Assembly: GCF_043555985.1 (NCBI RefSeq) | Contig: NZ_JBIGIC010000001.1 | Coordinates: 496,001-560,000, forward strand | Direction of reading: 5' to 3' | From: Pelomonas candidula | GTDB taxonomy: Bacteria; Pseudomonadota; Gammaproteobacteria; Burkholderiales; Burkholderiaceae_C | DNA length: 64,000 nt | In this document: one piece after another, positions 25,545 to 34,378 of the stretch | Position numbering within the stretch: position 1 is the stretch's first letter | Layout of the letters: each line of letters opens with the position of its first letter | The notes under the pieces: model-generated | The model's input: only the letters and a program-made list of their open reading frames with translations | What the model was told of the DNA's origin: nothing | Database searches by the model: none | Program-made: the position numbers and the translations under genes

Positions 25545-26066
25545 CTACGCGACGGCGCACTTGGCGACGGTGTCCCAGGTGCGTGTCGTGATGTCCTTGC
25601 CGAAGGTGCCTTCCAGCAGCTGCATGAACACCGGCCCCTTCTCGTCGGGCACGTAGACGGACAGCACCTCGCTGCCCACGCGCTTCAGGATGCAGGCGTC
25701 GTGCCGCGCCAGCGGCAGCTCCACATACCCCACGGCACCGGGGCTGCGCAGAAAGGTCACGACGCGCTTGCCGCCCGGCGGCAGTTCGAACTCGGCGAAC
25801 GGGTCGGACTGGATGAACTGCTGAAGCTGCGTGCTGGTGCGCACGACGGCCTGGAAGCTGCGGCCCAGACCGTCCTTCATCGCCTTCTCCACGCGCTTCT
25901 GCACCACCGCCGCGGGCAGCGACCGCGCGATCGTGAAGGCCACGTTGCCGCTGCTCAGCAGCGTCTTCACGTCGGCCAGGCCGGCGGCCTCCAGGCTGCG
26001 CTTGAGGTCGGGCATGCTGCAGTTCATCGGGCTGACGCCTCGGAGCAGGGCAACGTAACGGGGCAT
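25545..26066 (-). CDS. DUF1697 family protein
   Basis: The 173-residue protein opens with PRYVALLRGVSPMNCSMPDLKRSLEAAGL and continues VKTLLSSGNVAF. This is the DUF1697 signature: an alpha/beta fold beginning Y-x-A-L-L-R-G-(I/V)-N/S and ending in a conserved W-x-T. Cytoplasmic, function unknown, widespread in bacteria. The length is normal for the family. The start is fixed by the conserved N-terminal strand. It lies downstream of the hybrid kinase on the same strand, with 53 bases between. Confidence 0.87.
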   Translation of the reverse strand: MPRYVALLRGVSPMNCSMPDLKRSLEAAGLADVKTLLSSGNVAFTIARSLPAAVVQKRVEKAMKDGLGRSFQAVVRTSTQLQQFIQSDPFAEFELPPGGKRVVTFLRSPGAVGYVELPLARHDACILKRVGSEVLSVYVPDEKGPVFMQLLEGTFGKDITTRTWDTVAKCAVA

Positions 26067-26119
26067 GGTCGGGGGTGACGGGTGGAGGCCAGCCCCCTAC
26101 GCTAACTCATTCGCGCAGC

Positions 26120-29100
26120 CTAGGCGGCCAACGCCAGCCGGGCCTGCTCAACGAAGCGCCCGAGTTCGTCGAGGATGCGGTCGGCATGGCGCCGGACCGC
26201 CTCGGACGACGTGCCCAGGCGTGCCGCTTCGGCCTCGAAGTCCCGCAGCTCGGCCTCCAGCCGGACCAGGCCGACCGACGCGCAGGCGCCGCGCAGCGAA
26301 TGCGCCGCCGCGCGATCCAGCACCTGCACCCCGCCACCATAGACCTCGACGAAGCGTTGCAGCACGCGCTGCAGCAGCTCCGGCCGGTCGCAGACGCCGC
26401 TCAGCGCCCGCTGCAGGTCCAGGCCCTCGACGCCGCCCAGCCGCTCCTGAAGCCCGCGCCGGACCGGCGGCGTGGCGGCCTGAGGCAGCCAGCGCGCCAG
26501 CGTTGCTTGCAGCAGCCCGGGATCGACCGGCTTGGCGATGTGGTCATCCATGCCGGCATCCAGGCAGGCGCGGCGGTCCTCGCTGAAGGCATTGGCCGTC
26601 ATCGCAATGATGGGCAGGTCCGTCAGGCCGGCGGCGCGGATGCGGCGCGTCGCCTCCAGCCCGTCGACGCCGGGCATCTGCATATCCATCAGCACCAGGG
26701 CATGGCCGCCGGCCAGCGCGGCCTCGACCGCGGCCTGGCCGTCGCCAACGATGTCGACTTCCAGGCCCATCACGCGCAGCAGCTCCGCGGCGACCTCCTG
26801 GTTGACCGGGTTGTCCTCGGCCAGCAGCACGCGCCGGCCACGCAGCGCGCCCTGCTGCGCCTGGGGGTCGGTGCTGCCACGGGCCTGCGGCGTCGGCAGC
26901 GCGTCAGCGCCCACACCCAACCAGGCCGTGAACCAGAAGCGGCTGCCTTCGCCGGGGTGGCTGTCGACGCCGGCCTCGCCCCCCATCAACTCGGCGATGT
27001 GGCGGGTCAGCGCCAGGCCCAGACCGGTGCCGCCGAAGCGGCGCGACGTGGAGCTGTCGGCCTGCTCGAAGGCCTGAAAGAGGCGCACCTGGGCCTCGGG
27101 CGCGATGCCGATGCCGGTGTCACTGACCTCGAAGCGCAGCAACCGTCGCGAGCCATCGCTGCGCAGCAGACGCACGAACAGGCCGATCTCGCCGCGCTCG
27201 GTGAACTTGACGGCGTTGCTGAGCAGGTTGAGCAGCACCTGGCTGAGTCGCGTCGGGTCGCCGCGCAGGCGAAGCGGTGCATGGTCGGTGTCCATGCGCA
27301 GCGCCAGGCCTTTGCTGCGTGCGCGCGGCGCCACCATCTCGATGGCGTTGTCGAGCAACTCGCCAAGGCCGAACTCGGTCTCTTCCAGCACCATCTTGCC
27401 GGCCTCGATCTTGGACAGGTCGAGGATGTCATTGATGAGCTGCAGCAGGTGCCGCGCGGCGGTGTCGAGCTTGGCGAGACGGCCGCCCAGCAGAGGGTCG
27501 GCCGCGTCGCGCGCCATCAGGTGGGTGAGGCCGAGGATGGCGTTCATCGGCGTGCGGATCTCATGGCTCATGTTGGCCAGGAAGGCGCTCTTGGCCCGCG
27601 TCGCGGCCTCGGCCTGCTCGGCACGCCGCGCCAGCTCGCGCTGCATGGCCTCGATCTGCTGCTCGCGCGCCTTGCGTTCGCTGTTGTCGAACATCACCGC
27701 CCGGTTGCTGACCGGGCGGCCTTCGGCATCCCTGACGACGACGGCATTCACCAGCACCGGCAGCACGCTGCCGTCCTTGCGCACGAAGTCGAAGTCGAGA
27801 TCCCTCAGCTCTCCCAGCTCCCGGAAGCGCAGAAAACGCTCGCGGAACAGCGCCTGGCTCTCCGGTGTCATGAACCGGGTGAGTGGCTGCCCGATCACTT
27901 CGGCACGCTCGCGCCCCAGCATGGTGAGCTCCCTGGCATTGATGGCGACCACCTCACCGCCGTCAACGCTGAGGGAGTGGTAGCCGCAGGGCGCGTTGTC
28001 GTAGAGGTCGGTGATGGCGCCCGCGCGCTCGGCCAGCATCGCGTTCGCGGCCGTGAGCTCTGCCGTGCGCTGCGCCACCTGGCGCTCGAGCTCGGCCTGC
28101 TGGCGCTCCAGCGCGCGTCTTGCACGCTGCTGGTCCGTCACGTCGACCAGCATGGACAGTGCATGGGGCCTGCCGAAGATCTCGACGCGACAGGCCGAGT
28201 AGGACACGTCGACATCCGCACCCGACCTGGGATGCAGCCGGGCGGGCAGGGCTTCCAGCCTCGGCTGCACCTCCAGCTCACGGTAGATCTCATCCCGGAA
28301 CATTTCGTCCGGCCACAGGCCGAAGTCCGCGCTGCTGCGGCCGATGACCTCGCTGCAGGTGTAGCCGGTCAGTGCCTCGAAAGCGGCATTGACCTCGACG
28401 AAGCGGCCATCCTCCATGCGGGAGACGGCCATGGCCACGGGAGCGCTCTGGAACAGCATCGCGAAGCGCTCGTGCGCCTCGCCGGCCTCGCGCAGCGCGC
28501 GCTGCTGCTCGCCGATGTCCTCGGTCGAGACGATGATGCCGCAGACCGCGCCCTGGTCCGTCCAGGGCTGCACCACCCAGCGCAGCCACTGCTCACTGCC
28601 GTCGGCGCGGCGCCAGACCTCGCCATCACAGCGCACGGTCTCGCCGGCCAGGGCGCGACCGTGGGCGTCCCGCCAGGCTTTGGGCATGTCGCTCAGCAGC
28701 GCGTCGTGGTTGCGGCCGGCCAGCTCGCCCAGGCCCTGGCCGAACTGCCGCGCCCACAGGCCGCTGGTCGCGAGGTAGTTCATGTCGGCATCGAGCAGCG
28801 CAATGCTGTGAGGGGCTTGCTGCACAAAGCCTTCCAGCTGCGCACGGGAGCGCCGCAGGGCCTCCTCGGCGCGGCGCCTCTCGGTGACATCGTGATGCAG
28901 GCCCAGCATGCCGATGAGTTCGCCGGCCGGCGTCAGCACGCGCATGCCCACGGACTCGGCCCAGAACTCGCTGCCGTCACGGCGCAGATAGCGCAGCTGG
29001 TAGCGGCCCCGGGTCGGCGACTCGGCGAGCGTGAAGCGGGTGCGCCCGAGCTCGGCATAGTCCGCCGGATCGGCGTAGAGCATCTCGGTGGTGCGTCCGC

Positions 29101-30232
29101 AAACCTCCTCTGGCGTGTAGCCGAACAAGGCGGTGAAGGCGGGATTGATCGTCTGGATGCGACGCGAAGCGTCGGTCAGGACCATGGCGTCGGGCAGGCC
29201 TTGAAACATCGCGCGCAACGTGGCCTCGCTGCACTGCAGCGCCCGCTGGGCGGCGTCACGCTCACTATCGGCCGCGACCAGGGCCTTGCGGGCGGCGTCC
29301 ACCTCGGCAATGGCCGGACCTGCAGACCCCGTCGCCTCACGGCTGGCCAGCGACGCCACCGCGCGGGAGAGCCCCCGGCCGCCACGGCGCCCGGCCAGCA
29401 GCCCCATCAGGACCGCGCCGCCCACCAGGCTCGACAGGCCGGCCCCCACGGCCAGCATCGGCGCCAGCCTCTGGGCCGGCTCGACCTCGACGGCCAGGCT
29501 CCAGCGCCCCGCGGCGCTGGGCACGCTGAAGCGTGTGGCCCCGTCACCTGGCGCGGGTCGCCCCGCCACCAGAGCCCCCTGGCTGTCACGCAGGACGACA
29601 TGCCAGCCCTCGGGGATCGCTGCCGCATCGATCAGCGCCTCGAAGCGCTGCACATCAATGGGCGTGAGCAGCACGCGGGGGGCCGCACCGACGCGCAGCA
29701 CCGGCACGGCGACAGCCACCATGGACTGATGCGCGACCGGGCCGACAAAAAGGTCCCCTACCTCGGGCTTGCCGCTGGCCAGGGCCGCCGGCGCAGCCCC
29801 GTGGCCGCCGGGCCGCGGCAGGCTGGGCAAGGCATCGCCGAGTTGCCGCGCGGTGTGCAGCAACATTCGCCCCTGGTTGTCGGCCAGCACCACCTCGCCG
29901 CCGACAAGGTCGCGCAGCGCACGCGCCCGGCGGTGGAAGTCGGCCAAGTCGGCCTCGTCCAGGCGCGGCGAACTGGCCAGCAACTGCAGCGCCAACTCGC
30001 GGTCGCCCAACAGCTCGTCGACCTGGCCGGCCAGATGCTGGGCCAGCAGTTGGGCGGCGCGGTCGTCCGCGGTATGCAGGCGGCGTACTTGATCGACAGC
30101 CAGCCAGGTGGACAACAGGGCCAGCGGCAGCATGGACCACCAGACCCAGCGGCGCAGGTAGGCGCTCAGCGACAGCGGCACCGACGCGGGCAACGCCTGC
30201 GCGGATGCCTGGACCTCGTCGACTGCCGCCAT
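26120..30232 (-). CDS. hybrid sensor histidine kinase with four PAS domains, receiver and Hpt
   Basis: The 1370-residue inner-membrane kinase has, in order: a transmembrane helix at about 28-46, a periplasmic sensor region of about 210 residues, a second helix at about 258-281, and four PAS domains (starting near 339, 464, 587 and 734). HisKA carries the H-box MSHEIRTPMNA with the phospho-accepting His890. HATPase follows with an N-box LLNLLSNAVKF and G-boxes SDTGIGI and FGGTGLGLAL. A receiver with Asp1183 in VLMDMQMPG and a C-terminal Hpt domain with His1311 (AAHSLRGAC) complete it. All the phosphorelay modules are thus in one chain except the final output regulator. No response-regulator gene is adjacent, so its partner is elsewhere. 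The ligand is unknown. Confidence 0.93.
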   Translation of the reverse strand: MAAVDEVQASAQALPASVPLSLSAYLRRWVWWSMLPLALLSTWLAVDQVRRLHTADDRAAQLLAQHLAGQVDELLGDRELALQLLASSPRLDEADLADFHRRARALRDLVGGEVVLADNQGRMLLHTARQLGDALPSLPRPGGHGAAPAALASGKPEVGDLFVGPVAHQSMVAVAVPVLRVGAAPRVLLTPIDVQRFEALIDAAAIPEGWHVVLRDSQGALVAGRPAPGDGATRFSVPSAAGRWSLAVEVEPAQRLAPMLAVGAGLSSLVGGAVLMGLLAGRRGGRGLSRAVASLASREATGSAGPAIAEVDAARKALVAADSERDAAQRALQCSEATLRAMFQGLPDAMVLTDASRRIQTINPAFTALFGYTPEEVCGRTTEMLYADPADYAELGRTRFTLAESPTRGRYQLRYLRRDGSEFWAESVGMRVLTPAGELIGMLGLHHDVTERRRAEEALRRSRAQLEGFVQQAPHSIALLDADMNYLATSGLWARQFGQGLGELAGRNHDALLSDMPKAWRDAHGRALAGETVRCDGEVWRRADGSEQWLRWVVQPWTDQGAVCGIIVSTEDIGEQQRALREAGEAHERFAMLFQSAPVAMAVSRMEDGRFVEVNAAFEALTGYTCSEVIGRSSADFGLWPDEMFRDEIYRELEVQPRLEALPARLHPRSGADVDVSYSACRVEIFGRPHALSMLVDVTDQQRARRALERQQAELERQVAQRTAELTAANAMLAERAGAITDLYDNAPCGYHSLSVDGGEVVAINARELTMLGRERAEVIGQPLTRFMTPESQALFRERFLRFRELGELRDLDFDFVRKDGSVLPVLVNAVVVRDAEGRPVSNRAVMFDNSERKAREQQIEAMQRELARRAEQAEAATRAKSAFLANMSHEIRTPMNAILGLTHLMARDAADPLLGGRLAKLDTAARHLLQLINDILDLSKIEAGKMVLEETEFGLGELLDNAIEMVAPRARSKGLALRMDTDHAPLRLRGDPTRLSQVLLNLLSNAVKFTERGEIGLFVRLLRSDGSRRLLRFEVSDTGIGIAPEAQVRLFQAFEQADSSTSRRFGGTGLGLALTRHIAELMGGEAGVDSHPGEGSRFWFTAWLGVGADALPTPQARGSTDPQAQQGALRGRRVLLAEDNPVNQEVAAELLRVMGLEVDIVGDGQAAVEAALAGGHALVLMDMQMPGVDGLEATRRIRAAGLTDLPIIAMTANAFSEDRRACLDAGMDDHIAKPVDPGLLQATLARWLPQAATPPVRRGLQERLGGVEGLDLQRALSGVCDRPELLQRVLQRFVEVYGGGVQVLDRAAAHSLRGACASVGLVRLEAELRDFEAEAARLGTSSEAVRRHADRILDELGRFVEQARLALAA

Positions 30233-30499
30233 AGAAAGCCCCCATTCCGGATGGACCCACCATAGGTGTCCCCGCGCCGCCGGCCCTTGATTCAGGTCAA
30301 AGGCCGCCCGGCCCTACGTCACGGCGCAAGCCGGTCTGATGAGCCTCGACCGTCAGTAGCGGCCGACGCGCTGCGCATCACCTCGTCCGCCGGGAACAGG
30401 TGCTCCACTTTCGGCGACGCCAGCGTGATATCCAGCGTCATGGCGAAGCTGGTGATGGGGCCATCGGCGCGCAAGTCGCTGCGTAGCGCCCCGGTCGCC

Positions 30500-31117
30500 T
30501 CAGCCTGGGCTGGCGATGGCCTGCCGCAGGTTGGCGCGCGCGGCGGCTTCGAAGCGCGCATGCAGTGCCGCCGTGCCATACAGCACAGGCCTCGCCAGGA
30601 AGCCCGCCAGGATGGCGCCGCGCTTCTCCTTGAACACCGCTGGCGGCACGAAACCGTATTCGACGCGGATCTGCGCCTCGTATTCGGCAAAGCGCGCCGG
30701 CGCGGCGCCAAGGATGGCGAGGTCGATGTCGACCAGCAGTTGTTCGTCGACCGTGGCCGGCGCGGCGCTGTGGCGCGTGGCGAGCACCAGCGCGGCGACG
30801 CGCCCGGCCACGTCGGGCGACGCACCGGCATCGAGCAGCGCCGTACGCGCCCAGTCGGCACTGACGGCCTCGTTGTCGTGCCGATGCACGTCGTAGACCG
30901 CGTCGTGGAACCACAGCGCGATCTCGACCTCCGCCGGCCGCTCGGCCAGCGCGCGGAACTCGTCGAACAGCGCCAGGCATTCGGCCAGGTGCTGCTGCGT
31001 GTGATACGCCCGGTGCGGCTCGGCATAACGGGACAGCAGCGCGGCGTGCAACGCGTCGTTGCCGGTGCCGCCGAGTGCTTGCCACGCGGCGCGCCAGCTG
31101 GCGAGATCAAGGCTCAT
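30500..31117 (-). CDS. HD-domain hydrolase-like protein
   Basis: From ATG 31117 the protein is 205 residues. It has the HD pattern H...HD...D: YHTQQHLAECLALFDEF, then ALWFHDAVYDVHRHDNE, and a later VDIDLAILG aspartate. HD proteins are metal-dependent phosphohydrolases. This subfamily is sometimes given misleading receptor-like names in databases; no such role is plausible. The start codon overlaps the stop of the frameshifted VOC gene (ATGA, 31114-31117). The frame is open upstream but reads antisense-like residues. Confidence 0.82.
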   Translation of the reverse strand: MSLDLASWRAAWQALGGTGNDALHAALLSRYAEPHRAYHTQQHLAECLALFDEFRALAERPAEVEIALWFHDAVYDVHRHDNEAVSADWARTALLDAGASPDVAGRVAALVLATRHSAAPATVDEQLLVDIDLAILGAAPARFAEYEAQIRVEYGFVPPAVFKEKRGAILAGFLARPVLYGTAALHARFEAAARANLRQAIASPG

Positions 31118-31478
31118 GCGGTGGGCTGCCCGAACATCATGCGATGCCCGTCGACGGTGCGGATGCCGAACTCCCGCATGCTCCAGGGTTCGTCGCGCAA
31201 CGGCTTGATGAACTCGACACCGCGCGCCTGCCATTCCGCGTGCAGGGCGTCGATGGCCTCGACCTGCACATAGGCGAAGTAGCCGTGGTCGCCCAGCTGC
31301 GCGGGCGGCAGCGCGTCGGGGCATTCGCCGGCCATGATGACGCAGGCATCGCGCTCCAGCCAGCACCAGCCGGGTCGCCCATGTCGTGGACGGTGAAGCC
31401 CAGCACGTCGCGATACCAGGCCGCGGAGCGGGCTAGATCGGGCACGGCGAGGACGTAGCGGCAGTGGGTCAGTGGCAT
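31114..31478 (-). pseudogene. VOC (glyoxalase/bleomycin-resistance-like) protein interrupted by a one-base frameshift
   Basis: The first part, from ATG 31478, reads MPLTHCRYVLAVPDLARSAAWYRDVLGFTVHDMGDPA, a typical VOC N-terminal module. Around 31370 the coding frame changes, and the other frame continues WLERDACVIMAGECPDALPPAQLGDHGYFAYVQV to TGA at 31114-31116. The joint lies in a CCCGG tract; inserting one base would give GDPGW, a natural family sequence. Both halves are otherwise intact, so the lesion is recent or a sequencing error. The VOC fold normally binds a metal with His/Glu residues. The stop overlaps the HD gene's start, so translation of that gene may be affected. Confidence 0.8.
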
Positions 31479-31604
31479 GGGGGGATGGTAGGCAGGCTGA
31501 GCTGCCCACCAAGGGAGCCTGCTCCTCAGGCTGAAAGCGGACTTCGTCACTAGGCCGGCGATAGCCGGCGCGGGCCTGCTTTGGCGATGCTCTGGGGCGC
31601 ACCG

Positions 31605-32057
31605 CTAATCCGTGCAGATGCTCACCAGCTCTCCCTTCTCGACCGTCGTTCGACAGCCGTAACCAGAAGAGAAGCGGTCACATTGGCCATCCACCCGAGC
31701 ACCTGCGTTCCCGGACTGCGGAACACATGAATATCCTCCGCATTCGCTCGACGACTTGCACGGCGCGCCGGCCTTTGGATTGGGCAATTCGCAGGAATAC
31801 TCGTTGGAAACGGGACGCATGGGGCTGTAGGGGTAGGTGCTCTTCCACCAACCGCCCTTGGCAGCACATTCCTCCTCCGGCTTGCTGGGCAGCTTAGGTG
31901 TCTTCTGGCGTGGAGACGAGGCCGCGCGATCACCAGCCGTGGTCTGCGTTGGCGTTGCCGTCGGAGGCTCTGCCCGGACACCACAACCCAAGAGAAGCAT
32001 GCCTAAGAACAGGACAACAAGCTCAATAGACTTCTTTCCGGTGTGTGTCTGATGCAT
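31605..32057 (-). CDS. cysteine-rich putative lipoprotein
   Basis: From ATG 32057 the protein is 150 residues. A lipoprotein signal is visible: basic start, hydrophobic LVVLFLGMLL, then LLGC with the lipobox cysteine near 25. A Thr/Pro-rich linker follows, and then a mature domain with eight or more cysteines (EEECAAKGGWW, EYSCELPN, CKSSSECGGYSC, QCDRF, GYGCRTT). The cysteine spacing suggests a disulfide-stabilised extracytoplasmic domain. The family is not recognised. The composition is clearly less GC-rich than neighbouring genes, which suggests transfer. Confidence 0.65.
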   Translation of the reverse strand: MHQTHTGKKSIELVVLFLGMLLLGCGVRAEPPTATPTQTTAGDRAASSPRQKTPKLPSKPEEECAAKGGWWKSTYPYSPMRPVSNEYSCELPNPKAGAPCKSSSECGGYSCVPQSGNAGARVDGQCDRFSSGYGCRTTVEKGELVSICTD

Positions 32058-32153
32058 TGGTCGCCCCCTTCTCATCCTCGCCCTCACGCCGAAATCATGA
32101 TGGGTAGGCGCATTCTCAGCATGGTATGACCGCTATCGCTGGCGGCCCCAAGT

Positions 32154-32720
32154 TCACGCCTCCTCCACCACCACCCTCGGCCAGCGCTCGACGTAGCGCT
32201 TGCTCTCACACCGCTGCCGGTAAGTCTCGGCGCTGACCCGCGCCGGGTTGCGGCGGATGCGCATGCTCAGCAGGTCGTCCAGGCCCAGCGGCGCGATGAC
32301 GTGCAGCGCGTCGCGGTCGCCCAGCCACACGCCCACGGCGGTGGCTGGCTCGGGCCAGCTGGCGAGGGCGTCTTCCAGCGAACGCAGCGGTTCAACGGCA
32401 TCGCCGAAGCAGCGCTCGAACCACAGGTGCACGCCGGCCTGGTTGGTCACCTCCCAGGGCAGCTCGGGCAACTGCTCGGCCAGGCGGTGCTGCAGCGCCG
32501 CGTCGCGCTCGGGGCTCAGGTCGGCAGCGCAGAAGTAGACGAGGTCCACATCGGCCAGCGGGGTGGGCGGCAAGCCGTGCAGCGCGTCCCACACGAGCGT
32601 GCGCAGCGCGCCGGCGCCGATGCACCAGTGCGTCAGGCCCAATGAACGGCCGGCGCGCAGGGCAGCCATGAACCAGGGCGTGGCGCGCACCAGTGCGACC
32701 ACACGCTCAGCGTCGGTCAT
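32154..32720 (-). CDS. nucleotidyltransferase family protein (NTP_transf_6 / DUF925 type)
   Basis: The 188-residue protein from ATG 32720 contains the core block IGAGALRTLVWDALHG followed by PLADVDLVYFC, a G-x-G-A-x-R-x-x-V-W-D pattern and a D-x-D metal pair typical of this nucleotidyltransferase group. A C-terminal DLLSMRIRRNPARVSAETYRQRCESKRY matches the family end. The substrate is not known. The start overlaps the stop of the acyl-CoA ligase gene by four bases, so the three genes 35259-32154 are translated in a coupled series. Confidence 0.85.
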   Translation of the reverse strand: MTDAERVVALVRATPWFMAALRAGRSLGLTHWCIGAGALRTLVWDALHGLPPTPLADVDLVYFCAADLSPERDAALQHRLAEQLPELPWEVTNQAGVHLWFERCFGDAVEPLRSLEDALASWPEPATAVGVWLGDRDALHVIAPLGLDDLLSMRIRRNPARVSAETYRQRCESKRYVERWPRVVVEEA

Positions 32721-34378
32721 CGCGCCTTCTCGCGCTCCTGCAGCGTGCGCCACATCACCTTGCCCGCCCCGCTCTTGGGCAGGCTGGCCGCGAACTCGAT
32801 GAGTGCAGGCACCTTGTAGGCCGCCATGTTGGCCTTGCACCAGTCGCGCAGCTGCTCCTCGGTCAGCGCCTCGTGGCCCGCGCGCTTCACGACGAAGGCC
32901 TTGACGGTCTCGCCGCGGTAGGCGTCGGGCGCGGAGACGATGCAGGCCTCGGCGATGCCGGGGTGGGCGTGCATGAGGTTCTCCACCTCGGCCGGCCAGA
33001 CCTTGAAGCCGCTCGCGTTGATCATGCGCTTGAGGCGGTCGGTCATGAAGAAATAGCCGTCGGCGTCAACGTAGCCGATGTCGCCGGTACGGAAGAACTT
33101 CTTGCCCTCGAACTCGATGAACGCGGCCGCCGTGGCCTGCGGATGGCGCCAGTAGCCATCGAACACCATCGGGCCGTGCACGATGATCTCGCCCGGCTCG
33201 CCGACGGGCAGCTCGCGCAGCGTGTCGGGGTCGATGACACGGGCATCGCAGCTCATGTACGGCACGCCCAGGCATTGCTGCTTGGGCGCTTCGTTCGGGT
33301 TGCTGTGGCTGGGCGCGGCGGTCTCGGTGAGGCCGTAGCCTTCCTGGTAGCTGAGGCCCCAGCGCTGGCGCAGCCGCTCGGCGATGGCCTGCGGCATGGC
33401 CGCGCCGCCGCCGCCGATGTAGACGAGGCTGCTGAGGTCGAACGTGTCCACCTGCGGGCTGGCCAGCAGGTCGATGACCATGGTCGGGATGTTGGTCCAG
33501 CGCGTGACGCGCCAGTCCTTGATGAGCCGGGCCGCGTACTCGCGCTGCCAGCGCGGCATCAGCACCAGCGTCGCGCCGCCCACCAGCGTGCCGTGCAGAA
33601 CGACGACCATGCCGGTGATGTGGAACATGGGCACGACGCCCAGCACCACGTCTTCCTGGCTGGCGTTGGCCCACAGCGTGCCGGCGAAGACGTTGTGCTG
33701 CAGGCTGCTGTGCTTGTGCATGCAGCCCTTGGGGTTGCCGGTGGTGCCGCTGGTGTAGCCCAGCAGCGCGAGGTCGTCGGCGCCGACCTCCGTGACCGGC
33801 GGCGGGGCCGTGCAGGCCAGCGCCTCGGCCCACGGCGTGGCGCCGGCGGGCAGCGCGATGTCGGTGTTGAGCCAGTCCGCCCAGCCGGCCGGCAAGCCCT
33901 CACCGTCGGCGCGGCCGCCGGGCAGCACCTCGGCCAGCCGCGTGACGAGCAGGTCCTGGGCCGGCATGCCGGCCGCCAGCCACTCGGCGCTGAGATCCGT
34001 GCTGGTGATGGCCAGCCGCGCGCCGCTGTCCTCGATGAGGTGCTTGAGCTCCGCCGCCTTGTTCATCGGGTTGACCGGCACGAGCACGGCGTTGGCGCTG
34101 AAGATGGCGTAGTGCGCGATGACCAGCTGCGGGCAGTTCTGCAGGTCCACCAGCACCCGGTCGCCCTTCTTGACGCCGCGCTGCGCCAGCCACGCGGCCA
34201 GCCGGGACACCTGGGCGGCCAGCTCGGCGTAGGTCGTCACCTGGCCCAGGAAGATGAGCGCCGGGCGGCCCGGGAAGCGGCGCGCGCTGACGACGAGGTT
34301 GTCGGCCAGCGACGTGGCCGGCGTGGTGATCGCGTGGGGCAGGCGGGCGGGCCAGAACTTGTGGTGGGCTCGGGTCAT
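32717..34378 (-). CDS. long-chain fatty-acid/acyl-CoA ligase, AMP-binding family
   Basis: The 553-residue enzyme, starting at ATG 34378, activates a carboxylic acid as acyl-AMP and transfers it to CoA. Motifs: LLGYTSGTTGNPKG (the AMP-binding P-loop), YQEGYGLTETAAPSH, YWRHPQATAAAF, FFRTGDIGYVDADGYFFMTDR, and the C-terminal lysine region FAASLPKSGAGKVMWRTLQ. The chain-length preference cannot be read from sequence. The start overlaps the EamA transporter's stop (ATGA, 34375-34378) and the stop overlaps the next gene's start. Upstream in-frame sequence belongs to the transporter's other frame and is not part of this gene. Confidence 0.92.
   Translation of the reverse strand: MTRAHHKFWPARLPHAITTPATSLADNLVVSARRFPGRPALIFLGQVTTYAELAAQVSRLAAWLAQRGVKKGDRVLVDLQNCPQLVIAHYAIFSANAVLVPVNPMNKAAELKHLIEDSGARLAITSTDLSAEWLAAGMPAQDLLVTRLAEVLPGGRADGEGLPAGWADWLNTDIALPAGATPWAEALACTAPPPVTEVGADDLALLGYTSGTTGNPKGCMHKHSSLQHNVFAGTLWANASQEDVVLGVVPMFHITGMVVVLHGTLVGGATLVLMPRWQREYAARLIKDWRVTRWTNIPTMVIDLLASPQVDTFDLSSLVYIGGGGAAMPQAIAERLRQRWGLSYQEGYGLTETAAPSHSNPNEAPKQQCLGVPYMSCDARVIDPDTLRELPVGEPGEIIVHGPMVFDGYWRHPQATAAAFIEFEGKKFFRTGDIGYVDADGYFFMTDRLKRMINASGFKVWPAEVENLMHAHPGIAEACIVSAPDAYRGETVKAFVVKRAGHEALTEEQLRDWCKANMAAYKVPALIEFAASLPKSGAGKVMWRTLQEREKAR

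Noticed and set aside
26075..30265. A 1396-codon plus-strand frame opposite the hybrid histidine kinase
   Set aside because: Antisense of a GC-rich coding region; it shows no domain, while the minus strand shows complete kinase, receiver and Hpt motifs.
30319..31110. Minus-strand frames overlapping the HD gene in other registers
   Set aside because: Arg/Ala-rich low-complexity products; the HD motifs are in the frame ending at 30500 only.
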